A DNA stretch of 64,000 nt, from contig NC_087070.1 in the NCBI RefSeq assembly GCF_963678635.1, forward strand, positions 37,327,109-37,391,108. Reading direction: 5' to 3'. Shown here in pieces: positions 47,162 through 57,883 of the stretch. Source of the DNA: Symsagittifera roscoffensis. Its lineage: Eukaryota > Xenacoelomorpha > Acoela > Convolutidae. A program made the translations under genes and the position numbers. The notes beneath the pieces are model-generated. The model was not told the DNA's origin. It saw nothing but the letters and a program-made list of their open reading frames with translations, and did no database searches. Numbering within the stretch: position 1 is the stretch's first letter; each line of letters begins with the position of its first letter.

Positions 47162-48270
47162 TGGCGCAGCCAGCAGAGAAAAAAGGAGTAGCATTTTGGG
47201 ATACACGAACACCGGAACCTCCAGTTTACTGAGAGGAGTGGATAATTAAATTTCACTGGGGGATGATAGCAAAATACGACATTGATCCCAATGATTTCTA
47301 TTTTGCGAGTACTCTAAATGCGGCGGCTATCACGGCGTTGCCTGAGGAGGTCAATGGGAAAAACCGTCTCGATTCGGAAAAGAAGTTAAAGTCTAATCTA
47401 TATCTTTGTATCGGAGACGAGGCGCAACGGATATTCAAAGCACAAAAACCGGCGGTTAATATTAAAACGGTACGGTACCCACGGGTCCTTGATGCGATGC
47501 AAAGTGTTTTTCAACGTGAGCGGAATGTAACTTATGAACGGGGACTTTTCTACGGACGAAAACAACGTGAGAATGAAACGTTCAAAAAATTCCACGCGGA
47601 ATTAAGCGCCCTAGCAGGTAGATGTGATTTTGCAAATGCGGCCGAAAATGTTCGTGATATTTTCATTATGAATATGCGGGAATCGGATTGCCAACGAGAA
47701 TTATCACGATCAACAAAGTTACCTGAGGAAGTCTACCGGATCGCCTTATCATATGAACGTGGTGAGCGCGCATACAAATCATATACGGGAAAACCAACTT
47801 CAACAGCTCCGGCAATTTCAATAAAACAGGAACCGGTAAATAACATAAGAAGGGGACAAGGATTTTTCCAAGGTCGAGGACGCGGGGGACGTGGAGGATA
47901 CATCCAAGGATCAAGTATTGGGGGAAGTGGCAATAACCGTAGGTGTTATAATTGCGACGCACCAAATTTTACCCTTGACCACATCGCAAGCTGTCCTGCA
48001 AAGGGAGCAACATGCAACTTGTGCCGAAAACTGGGACATTTTGAACGAAAATGTCGAGGAGTTAGGAGGGGTACTAACCAATGGAGAGGACGAGGACGAG
48101 TCGGCTTAGTTACAGATGAAAATGAGCATCATCAGAGTACGCAGAATGTGAATGACTTGAATGAAGATCCAGTGTCGTGGGTGAACCAGCAGGGAAGCGG
48201 GGAAAATGAATCCATGACGTCAGGATCGGACGATTACATGGTAATGTCAATTAAAAGGAAGAAGAATTAG
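47161..48270 (+). pseudogene. gag of fossil 3
   Basis: Begins M-A-Q-P-A-E-K-K-G-V-A-F-W. Capsid-like helices follow (A-Q-R-I-F-K-A-Q-K-P, V-F-Q-R-E-R-N-V-T-Y-E-R-G, D-I-F-I-M-N-M-R-E-S-D-C-Q-R-E-L). Then an Arg/Gly-rich stretch (G-R-G-R-G-G-R-G-G-Y) leads into two zinc knuckles: C-Y-N-C...H-I-A-S-C and C-N-L-C-R-K-L-G-H-F-E-R-K-C. The D-I-F-I-x-x-M-R-x-S-D block matches fossil 2 gag. Confidence 0.85.
47162..47176 (+). promoter_or_regulatory. primer-binding site of fossil 3
   Basis: TGGCGCAGCCAGCAG directly after the LTR; identical in fossils 1 and 2. It resembles the complement of the 3' end of animal serine tRNAs (from memory, about one mismatch in 15). Confidence 0.8.
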
Positions 48271-48299
48271 ACTGAACTGAAGATCCCTGGGGCCCGAGT

Positions 48300-48840
48300 C
48301 CAGGTTGAGGTGTCATAGTGGATCGATAGTGTGGTTGTGGATAGATAGTGGATCCCCAGTGACGATTTTCAGCATAACGGACCTAAAAACAGCGTTAGGT
48401 AAGGCGAATATTCAACTACAGCCTTCAAAAGATGAATTCTTGGATTACAATAACAACTGAATAAACATACTGGGAAAGGTAGCAGTGATGATGTCGTTAA
48501 ACGGTTGGGCAGCACCAGCACAAGTGTCAGTAATATCCGGAATTTATCAGTCAATCCTGGGGCGCGATCTGATGGGCACCCTGGGCCTCGAGTTAGTTCA
48601 ACAGAAGAAAATGATGGGAATTACAGGGGAAGGGAGCAGTCAAGAGGAGGAGGAATATGACGAATTGCAAACATACTTCTGTAAGTTGTACCCAAATTTA
48701 TTTACTAGAATAGGAAAGATCCGGAACGCGAAAGTAAGAGCTGAATTTTTCGAAAATTTGAGGCCAAACAACAAAAAGGGCGCAGGGTGCCTATCAGTCT
48801 ACAAGACAAGGTGGATAAAAAAACTCATCGGCTGATAAAT
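48300..48840 (+). pseudogene. protease/linker region of fossil 3
   Basis: Recognised mainly by position and by I-L-G-R-D-L-M-G-T-L-G-L-E, the counterpart of the L-L-G-L-D end of the fossil 2 protease. An acidic linker follows, then the stretch entering RT. The amino-terminal half is decayed. Confidence 0.6.
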
Positions 48841-50090
48841 GTAGGGCATATCGTAAAACTACAAGAGTGCTCAGATAAGTATTTCGTCTCCCCTATCGTG
48901 ATTACAGTAAAAAAGACGGAAGTATAAAATTAGAGCTGGAATCGAGAGAATTGAACAAGCAGGTTTACAAGAATAAGTACCAAATGCCAAATATTGACGA
49001 ACTAGTAGACGGAGTAAGTCAGATTATCGCGGAAAAGAAAGCGGGGAATGTATATTTTACAACGTTGGATTTCACATATGCGTACGGACAAGTCGCATTA
49101 GAACAAAAAACAAGCGAGCAATGCAATTTCTCACTAGTCGGCGGGAAATCCACGGGAACCTATCGTTTTAAAAATGGATTTTACGGGCTTACGTCAATGC
49201 CGGCGGAATTCCAAAAAGTAACTGATAATTTACTTAAGGAATTCCATCAAGCTAACGCGTTCATAAATGATATTTTAATTGCTTCAAAAGGAACTAAGAT
49301 GAAACACATTGCGCTGGTGGAAAAGATATTGAAAAAGCTGGGCGTCTCCAAGGTCGCGTTAAAATTACGAAAATTTGAATTTGCAAAAACAGAGTGCGAA
49401 TGGCTCGGATATCGGATTGGGGAAAATTGCATCACACCCCTAGTAAGAAACACAAGCAATAGAGGACCTGAAACCCCAAAATCTCGAAAACAGCTGAAAT
49501 CTTTAATGGGTTCACTGCACAGTTTACACAAATTTTTACCCAAACTCGCGGAAATAAGCGCACCTTTAAGACAATTACTGAGTCAAAATAACGATTTTGT
49601 CTGGACGCTCGTTTGCGAAAATGCGGTCCAACAATTAAAATCGATCGTGGAAAATATTGTCGAATTAAGGCATTTCGACATTCATCGTGAAACTAGAATT
49701 ATTTGTGACGCTAGTCACGATGGCCTAGGGGCCGTGTTAGAACAGTATTGCGCATCCGGGTGGCATCCCATTTCGTTTGCATCCCGTTACCTTAATCCGG
49801 CTGAGAAAACGTACTCTACGAATGAATTAGAATTACTCGCGGTAGTGTGGGCCACGGAACATTTTCGAAACTATATATATGGCCGGTATTTCACATGGTC
49901 ATATCGGATCATAAAGCGCTACTTACATTGTTGAATTCGTCACCGAAGGGAAATAAAACGTTCTTCAGCCGATTAACTCGATGGTATGATCGACTGGTGC
50001 CATATGACTTTAAAGTTGAACATAGACAAGGGTCGAAAATGGGGATGGCAGACTATTTGTCTCGGTTTCCGTCCGCAGAGGCACCCTAGA
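48840..50090 (+). pseudogene. reverse transcriptase and RNase H of fossil 3
   Basis: RT: Y-K-N-K-Y-Q-M-P-N, T-L-D-F-T-Y-A-Y-G-Q-V-A-L, N-G-F-Y-G-L-T-S-M-P-A-E-F-Q-K and a D-I-L-I-A block. RNase H: I-C-D-A-S-H-D-G-L-G-A-V-L-E-Q, Y-S-T-N-E-L-E-L-L-A-V-V-W, S-D-H-K-A-L and G-M-A-D-Y-L-S-R-F. The same layout as fossil 2, about half identical in these motifs. Confidence 0.85.
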
Positions 50091-50279
50091 CAAGTCATTA
50101 CGATGAAAATTTTACAGTAGCGAAGATAAGAATGATAAACGCGGCATTGAAGCCCAAGGATAAAATGAAGACTAGGGGTCAGAAAGTGAATAAAATTAGG
50201 CCAAAACCGACGGTAGGGGGCGAGCAGTCATGTTTCGACAAAACGAAATCAGTTTCATCCAATGAGAATGAAATAAAAG

Positions 50280-50600
50280 ATGAATATGCAAATATTCACC
50301 GTGATCCACCCCGGCGGTTAACCAATCAGCGTCGAGATATTTGCATACCGGCGGAAATATGCAAATACCGAAGAAAGAAATTCAGACGTTGTTCTCATTG
50401 CTTAAATTACAGTTGCAAGCCTTCATTTTGAATAATTACAATCGCAATCCTTTCATTTTGAATAATTACAATAGCAAGCCTCCTATCTTGAAAAACTACA
50501 GTTGCAAGCCTTCCATCTTAAATAATTACAGTGACAAGCCTTTTATTTTAAAAAAAAATTACTGTAGCAAGCCCTTAATTCTGAATAGTTTGAGTAAATT
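50280..50600 (+). repeat. spacer of fossil 3: octamer/CCAAT cluster, then ~30-bp tandem repeats
   Basis: 50286-50366 holds three octamers (ATGCAAAT at 50286, ATTTGCAT at 50339, ATGCAAAT at 50359) and one CCAATCAG (50322). Then 50396-50590 holds about six copies of a ~30-bp unit (TTGAATAATTACAATCGCAA type) encoding K-P-x-I-L-N-N-Y repeats. This is the same place in pol as the repeat array of fossil 2. Confidence 0.75.
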
Positions 50601-51775
50601 AAACGATAAAAACATGAGTAATTCGCCTGAAAAAAATGATCCACCAACTTTGGCCATCGTCAACACATCGACTAACTCTGGAAATGTGAACCTCAACGTT
50701 GTACTGAACCGGTTAAATCAACCTCCCAGTGTTACTTCGGATTCAGATATTGAAATGATACCACCCGAGAAACTTGACATAAAACAGACTAATTCTAAAA
50801 AATTGAACACGATCATCTCTTTTCCACACCAGTTCCCCGGTTTATCCTACCCACTTGTACAGAACGACAAATGGATCTATTCTATAGTGCCATCAGACAG
50901 TAAAATAAAGAAAAAGATTGAACACCCGGAAGTTCTGAGTTTAAAATTGATAAAAGCAAACATTGAAAAAGATCCAATTATGAAGACCATCAGGGATAAC
51001 ATCAGAGAAAAAAACCCACGAGCAAAGGAGATAATAACAAGACTAGGACAATACTACGCTCAACACTACAACGATTTTGCAGTACGTGAGAATTGCCTGT
51101 GGATGGACGGCCGGTTAGCAGTACCGAAGGAACTGTCATCAGCAATCCTCAATCGTCTACACTATAACCATCATGGGCGTGACAAAATGTTTGCAGCCAC
51201 AAAAGACGTGTCGATACCTCTTATGCATCGGAACATCGCTGCTACAGCAAAATACTGCAGAAGTTGCTCAGAAGCAGGTAAAAACCTTAAACCGCACATT
51301 CCAAAGTGACATGGGGGAAACTTATGTGTCCAAGGAACCGAATGATTTAGTCCAATTAGATTTCTGGGGCCCAGTCAATTACGTAAGGGGTCGCAAGAAG
51401 TATGTACTTGTAGCAGTAGATACTTTCTCGCATTGGCCGTCGGCGTATGTTTGTTCAGGTAACAAGTCCAAAAATGTATTGAAGTTCCTAAGGAAGTACA
51501 TAAATACTCATGGACACCCAATTGCATATGGATCAGGCTACTGGGTTTTTCTCAAATGAAAATCAAAATTTCTGTAACTACGAAGGTATCGAACTTATTA
51601 AATCTCCGGTTAGGGATCATCGCGCGACAGGAATGGTCGAACGAACAATTGGGTCGATAAAAAACTACGAGTTAACTTATCTTCAGGAAAATAAGAACTA
51701 CAAATTTGGAGAAATGATATCCCGTGCGCTCAGCGCGTTACGTTTTGTGCCACACTCTAACTAAATTAACGCCTT
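50600..51775 (+). pseudogene. integrase of fossil 3
   Basis: Amino-terminal zinc finger (L-H-Y-N-H-H-G-R-D-K ... Y-C-R-S-C). Catalytic core: L-V-Q-L-D-F-W-G-P-V, V-L-V-A-V-D-T-F-S-H-W-P, D-Q-A-T-G-F-F-S and H-R-A-T-G-M-V-E-R-T-I-G, giving D, D and E in order. Broken in a few places. Confidence 0.8.
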
Positions 51776-52600
51776 TTGAAGCCTATCATGGACGAGAAGC
51801 AAATACGGCTCTGCAAAATTTAACGAAAAAAACCGTCATTGAAAAATTTAAATTGGAACAATGTTGTTAACCAAAAGTTATCTCGTTTAGACAAGAGCTC
51901 ACCCTAGATTGGGAGAAGAGAAGCAATTTGGTGTACGCTCCACAAAAAAGGAAAGCTCCAATCATTTTGGATGACGAGGTGGTAGCGGATCCCAAGGCTC
52001 AGGAAGTAGTTGACCCAAAGGAAATAAGATCTGTACCTAAAGCTCCAACATGGCTCAAAAAGCACAGGACCAGCTCAACGACCGTTTACCAAAGGACTGG
52101 AAAAACGGATCCAAAGGACCCAAGAAGGTATAAACGTTTGCCATTAAAACTTGAAAAATTGACTAAGCATACGATGCAGATGGAAAAAGGGTCGTTACTA
52201 AGGCGGAGTGGTGTTTCTTTTAGATCGGCGGCCTAAGAAAGCCTAATTGAGAATAGAAGCGATGCGTGCACTCCAGGACCTATTAAAAGAGTACATAGTA
52301 CCCCGGGCCCAAGTGAACCCACAAAATGTAAGCGAAGAGCCGAGAAGGATCGGGTCGAGATGGAGAACGCGCGAAGATCGACGAAACAACGTATAGTAGA
52401 GTACATTGCGGACGAGAGCGAGGACGACGAAGAGAGCGAAACGAACCGGTGAAGATTACGGCGAGCGAAGGAGACGATGTACCGTCGGGAACGGCTAGGG
52501 AGAGATCACCAAGAACCGTCGGTGGAAAACAAAAAAAAGCGAGTGCGAGGCAGCGACGAGAAAATCAACACGGCAGAGACGCGGAGTTGACAAAATGGGG
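51776..52600 (+). pseudogene. integrase tail of fossil 3
   Basis: P-F-E-A-Y-H-G-R-E, then a basic, Lys/Pro-rich tail (P-Q-K-R-K-A-P-I-I, T-D-P-K-D-P-R-R-Y-K-R) and a stretch rich in GA(A/C/G)-type codons. Corresponds in position to the long integrase tail of fossil 2, but the sequence is not clearly alignable by eye. Confidence 0.5.
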
Positions 52601-52638
52601 GGAATTATGATTCACCGAATAGAGCACAAGTGAGGTTT

Positions 52639-52794
52639 TGTCTGGGAACCTGCTGTCGTGACCTTGCGATCTCTAATGTCCGATGGGATCTGAAATAAAA
52701 GAATGCAGTAAGATTTCGATTTGATGCCTAACAGTTTGTCTACAATACAACTTATCAACAACCTTTTTGATCTTATACAGTTACGACTTTAACA
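52639..52794 (+). repeat. 3' LTR of fossil 3
   Basis: 156 bp, matches 47006-47161 with six differences. The purine tract AAATGGGGGGAA lies about 30 bases upstream and AAGTGAGG directly upstream; either could be the polypurine tract. Confidence 0.9.
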
Positions 52795-53385
52795 GTGTCT
52801 AAGTGGAACAAGAAGGCTCTTATCGGGCACAACTTTTTGCCCTTATCCAATAAATCACTCAGACATGATTTTCTATATAAATTTTTTCAATTAAGGTTGT
52901 ATAATGAAAAAAACTGAATCCCTTTTCTGAATGGTGAGTGCCTTGAACTCCGTGTTTATAAATATTTCTATCAAAATCGGATTAAGGCAGAGGAGTAGCG
53001 AGAGGTTGTAACTTTTTAGTAGGAATTGAAAAGAAATCAACCAGTTTTTTTGATCGAAAATGTCGAAATTATTTAGAGCTTTTGTTTCTGAGTTTAGGCC
53101 AGTTTGAGTCACAGCAAAATAGAACACACAGTTTTATCAAAAACCCGCTCTACGAAAATAATGGCGATTTAAAAAAACTAAAAACAATTATCTTTTTTTT
53201 CGGGTCAACCCGAAAAAGTTCCGCGTTCTCGTTCTACAATCAATTTTTGTTGACCATGCTCCTAATGTCTACTAATTTTTTGTTGAAAGGCAGAACTTTT
53301 GGGATACTTATTTGGTAAGATAGCCTCCCTCTTCCAAGATTTCTGCGAGATAAGCTCTATATTGCAAAATCTGGCAAGATAACCT
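52795..53385. other. AT-rich DNA, nothing recognised
   Basis: No supportable gene or repeat. Confidence 0.4.
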
Positions 53386-53389
53386 CCTT

Positions 53390-53736
53390 TGATTGACTAG
53401 GGGTGAGGCAGGGGATGGGTGGCGGAAGCCTCCTTCTACTAAAGGATTCGACCCCCTGGCCACCCAAAGGGTCTCCCTTTCCGTACTATTTCAAAAATAT
53501 CAATTTTTGGATGACAGACCCAGAAACTTTTCCAAAGGCGCCTTTGACCTCAATATATACCAATTTTGAAAGAGAAGCGCCCTCCAAAAATGCCCAAAAC
53601 ATCGTTTTTCGACTTGTTTTCTCCTGCGCCGCTAAAAAGGTCTTTTAAGGTTTTTATTGTGATTTGGGGGTAATTCAGTGGTCGACCAACTTTTTTTTGG
53701 AAAATCCCCCTCAAGAGAATCCTAGATCTGCCACTG
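53390..53736 (+). repeat. hAT-like MITE copy (GGCGCC family)
   Basis: Shares GATTCGACC, CACCCAAAGGGTCTCCC, GTACTATTTC, GGCGCCT, CAATATATACCAATTTT and the end ATCCTAGATCTGCCACTG with the copy at 58026-58433. Start decayed. The end is the complement of the CAGTGGC(A/G)GAT terminal word common in hAT-type MITEs (from memory). Confidence 0.65.
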
Positions 53737-53739
53737 GTC

Positions 53740-55935
53740 TCTATAATAAAACGTAAAAGAAGCTAAAACTTGTACTAAAATGGTAACACTTCATGTTTAG
53801 AATAAGCTTCTCCAAATAAAACGTTTGTTAGGAGGTTGACATTTCTTTTCATGAAACTCTGAAGTTTTTTCCTATACGAATAACAAGAGTTAAAGTCCTG
53901 ATTTATCTCTGATGCTTGCAGTTTTGTTTTTATTGAGATTTAGAAAAAAAACTATAAGAATTTTTTTTGAAAGTATCAGTAAAATAAAACTGCAGTTTAA
54001 GATCAAAGGTGTTATGTTACCGCTATTTGATCAGTTTTTGATGAATTTTTCAGTAAAACTAACGACATTTTCCATTACGAGGTCAAACTGTGCAATGGAT
54101 AGGCTCACAAATTGGTGTCGGTAGGTCACTGGAATCCAACGACAAGTCTTTAATCATGTTCTAAGTAATAAGTAGATTCCGGTTACAACAGTTTAGCAGA
54201 TTCCGCGCACAAAAACTCCAAGGTAATTTTTATCGGCACATTAATTTTGTTTCAGATTTCATAACAAGCGAATGTTTGTTTTCCCGGATTTTGCAAAAAT
54301 TTCAGATTTTGCGAATTGAAACCAATTCCGGATAATTTCAACCTATAATGTAATAAATTGATATTTGTTCGTGAATTCCTCAAAATGTTCAGGATTCTGA
54401 TCTTTCCGGTTTTCAGTGAGACCTTTTTTTAGCTAAACTTTTGTGGTTGAAATTCAGGAGCAGAACGCAAAAAAGGGGCATTTGTTCAAAAAGATGGAAA
54501 AAAATTGAGAGAAAAAGAAGCCATAAAATGCCGTTCGCAGGCAGTTTTTGAAAATTTGTCATCAAAATATTGAGTTTCTTTTTACCCGCGCGCACACTTC
54601 AACATACAATTTTGAAACTAAAAATTTGATAGTGTATAAAATGAACTTAATTTTATATACTGCCCGGGTTGACCTCTATCAAACGAAAATGCTTATCATA
54701 GAATTCCACGCAATAAGTGTGTGGAAAAGTGCTTGTCATACAATTTTCATGCAATTTCGAAAACAACCAAGGCGAACAAATTTTTTCGAAAAAAAATTTT
54801 GCATGCAAAATTTATATTCTTGTGTGCATAACGTAGTCCTGGTAGACTAATGTTGGATTTTTTCCTTTTCGCTTAATAAAATTTTTCAAAAACGCTGAAA
54901 ACTCCTATTTCTTTTGTATAGCGTGTTTGTATATGCCTTGATCAGTTTCTGGTAAATTAAAATTTCAAACTTTAAAAATAACCATTGTTAAAAATGTTTG
55001 CCAAAAATTTAAAGTTTCCTACTTTCGTTATATCAATTGTAAAAGGCAGCTCTAAGACAATTCAGGTCGCTTTCTATGCATTGCAAATGCAGGACCACCC
55101 AATCTTTGGTTACTCAAGCTTTGAGTAAGCAAAGGTCTTTGTCACTTGCGTTCGGTTACGAACACAACCCAAAACTTTTTAGAAATTAAATTTAGAAAAA
55201 AAACCCAAAATTTTTGGATTACGGTAAAACACCTATCATACAATTTTCTTATTTTTGCTTATCATAAAGATGTCATGCAATTTTTTGTACGTATGGAATG
55301 TATGAAACTGTATGATAAGAAGTTTCGGTCAGTCCGGGAGCGTTAAAGCTTGTCAGCGTGAACAGGTGAACAATCTTTCGCAAAATTTCTTATATGCAAA
55401 ATGCCGTTTGAATAATTTTTGAACAGCTTTATTTTTCAATTTTACGGGGAGGCGGAGAACTGGAAAAGAGCCGCTACTTTAAAGCAATTTGAACCTGGGT
55501 GTATTAAACTTCATAAACAGAGAAGCAAACAATTTTTTTTGTTTGTCAAAATCGTTTCTAGATGACTTCATATTGAAATTTTGACATCAGGGTACAAAAT
55601 GTAAATGAACAACGAAACTAAATTAAAGTCAGGTTAAAACTTTGCGCGACATGTAGAAACCTATGCTTTTCCGAGTAAAAAAGTGACCACGCTTAAATAG
55701 CAAAAACTCTAATATGCATAAATGCAATGATTCTTGTTAGAATTATGATTAAATACTTGCATTTTGATGTTTGCTTAGAATGAAAGAAGCTCCATTCAAC
55801 AAAATAACTATTTTGGTTTTTTCTAAATCAGTTGAACATTTCCATAATTTTGCTGAAAGTTAAGCATTCAATTACTTTTTTCTACAGCAAAAAAGATTTT
55901 TTTTAAAATACAAAAAGATTTTTATTTTTTGATAT
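53740..55935. other. AT-rich DNA, nothing recognised
   Basis: Open frames here are short and compositionally biased. I looked for an upstream receptor exon (TM1-TM4 with a DRY-like motif) and did not find one. Confidence 0.4.
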
Positions 55936-55939
55936 CGCG

Positions 55940-55993
55940 CAGGAGAGTGCAGAGTGTGAATGTTAAAGATTAGTCACCTTCTGCACTCTCCTG
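55940..55993. repeat. perfect 14-bp inverted repeat with 26-base loop
   Basis: CAGGAGAGTGCAGA at 55940-55953 and its exact complement TCTGCACTCTCCTG at 55980-55993. GC-richer than the surroundings. Could be a small foldback element, a stem-loop RNA or a dimeric binding site. Confidence 0.8.
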
Positions 55994-56236
55994 TGAGATT
56001 TTAAAGTTAAAACAAATGTCACTTGACAACTATTCCTCAAAGTTGATTTCTTTGATTTCCTAAAAATCCATTATGGAGAGAAAGGCCTCCAAAACTAATT
56101 TTATGCTTACAGAGACAAGATGAATCCCTTGAAATAGTGGCAAATGGTGCCTCCTGCAGCCCTTGAAGTTTTTTTTGCCACACTTATAGTTTTTAAAGAC
56201 AATAACTTCCGTCTAAACATCAAAAACGGCTTACAA

Positions 56237-56605
56237 ACAGTTCGACCAAAGACAATTCAGCCAATTTGAAGTTCATACAATTCAGCCAAAAGTATACAGA
56301 CGATTCAGCCTGAGACAATTCAGCTAGTTTAACAAAACGCTAGATTCAAAAGAAAAAGTCGGAATTGGAGTTTTTCTTCGGTTTAAGGTCGCCTTTGCGG
56401 TGATAAATGGTTCTAAACTTCGTATAGAGTCCTACCCTCTGTTGGCAAGCTCGCAACACGTTGGCGCGACTGCGGCGGTCACTATTATTGGCTGAATTGT
56501 CTCTGGATGAATTTTTTGCATACTTTTGGCTGAATTGTCTAAACTTCCAATCGGCTGAGCTCTCTGAACTTCACATCCCCTGAATTGTCTTTGTCCGACT
56601 TGTCT
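56237..56605. mobile_element. foldback element with long arms built of GACAATTCAGCC words
   Basis: Left arm 56237-56333 and right arm 56488-56605 are inverted repeats of about 100 bp. Both contain, in the same order, GACAAAGACAATTCAG-like, GAAGTTCA, CAATTCAGCCAAAAGTAT and GAGACAATTCAGC. The word (G)ACAATTCAGCC recurs four times in each arm, so each arm is itself a tandem repeat. The 150-bp centre is unrelated and has no coding frame. Confidence 0.8.
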
Positions 56606-57420
56606 GGACGCGGATCAACTATTTTTTATTTATTCAACATTGACAACATTGAACGTAGACCTCATCAAACATTAACAGAAACCTTCAATGTACAAAAACT
56701 TGTTGGGTCAGCTTGAACTCGAAGACTTCGGTTTTCTAATGGCAAAACTTGATGTTCCTTGTTTTGAGAAAACCAACAAATTCTCCATGAATGTTTTTGG
56801 TATAGAAAAATAGTGAAGGCTCACCGCGTTTCAAATTGGCTTGATTTCGACAAAAAATTAGGAAGAAGAATTGCTCAAATTTTCAACAAAAAATTCAATA
56901 AAAAAGTTTCCAAAAATACAGCTTCAGTTGCTGACAAAACTAAATCAAAATAAGCCTCTCATTGTCAATTTTTTATTTTAAAAATTATTTTGCTCATTTT
57001 TTGGAAGCCATACACATTTAAAACTACTATATAAAAAGTATGCATTTTTGCTCAATTTTGTGGAGGCTGTACACTTAAATTTCGTAGAACTACAATAAAG
57101 GCTTACTTTGATATATTTTAGAAGCAAATTAAGCGGTATTTTTGCCTTTTTGCGGTCGAATTTTGGGCCCAAAACTTTATTGCAAAGTTTCACTTGAGAA
57201 ATTTATTTTATCATAATAATTTTGCTTAAATCTTAAGGAAAAATTTTGCGTCGTTTTTTGTGTTTTGTCTACCCAACTTTGAAAATACTACGTTTTGAAG
57301 TTCAAGTTTTTTTTTAAATCCTAATTAGAAAAAAAAACAACTAGAAATATCTCAGAACGAAACATTTTGTTGTCAATTTTATTCCAATCACAATTATTCT
57401 GTTTCATTTAAAAACATTAG

Positions 57421-57883
57421 ACGCGAAAAAAGCTACAAACTCGATCATAAAAAAAACTATTCAGAGCTCATTTTAGATCACACCAACCCATATGACACAG
57501 AGCGGTTTGTGTTGTTGTTCTACGTGAACGTGGTGCTGTTTTACTTCACACCTGTGCTGGCTACTTTAATCATGTACTCCCAAATTCTCAGGGAAGTCCG
57601 CAAACTAAATGCTGAAATGGAAAAATACTTATTCCATGACCGGCCTCAAAACCAAGGCAATTCGTCCGGAAAATTCGTTGGAGCTAAGTATACAGTGCGA
57701 TCTTCAGACGACAGCTTGGATCAAAGTGCTTCAACCGTGCTAACGAGAGTTTCCGGTTTCCCAAGTCGATCTGAAAATGCGCAAACATCGGTTCCGCGGA
57801 TGCAGTTAGTGGGCATGGGTGGCACTACAAAACAAGACAACGGAAATTCCTTTCAAATCCAGAGATTGCGAAAGTTTAAACAG
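57421..57883 (+). CDS. receptor exon: extracellular loop 2, TM5, intracellular loop 3
   Basis: Acceptor ...AAACATTAG|ACGCG, donor CAG|GTAAAA. One base completes a split codon, then 154 codons. Starts in extracellular loop 2 (Lys/Asp-rich), then TM5, then a long Ser/Gln-rich third loop of about 95 residues ending R-L-R-K-F-K-Q, a basic junction typical of the TM6 entry. Confidence 0.8.

Larger units (their letters stand above)
47006..52794 (+). mobile_element. Ty3/Gypsy-like LTR retroelement fossil 3
   Basis: Plus-strand element of 5.8 kb bounded by unusually short direct LTRs of 156 bp (47006-47161 and 52639-52794; TG...CA; six differences by eye, about 96% identical). Order: LTR, primer site, gag, protease, RT, RNase H, repeat-bearing spacer, integrase, basic tail, LTR. 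Same lineage as fossils 1 and 2 by primer site, gag start and RT motifs. Broken in roughly ten places. No matching target-site duplication is visible at the flanks. Confidence 0.9.

Noticed and set aside
50396-50600. Regular ~30-bp repeats resembling a CRISPR array
   Set aside because: Units abut with no unique spacers, lie inside a retroelement coding region, and the genome is clearly eukaryotic.
53740-57420. Upstream receptor exons (TM1-TM4)
   Set aside because: No frame with helix-like segments, a D-R-Y-type motif and proper splice sites was found.
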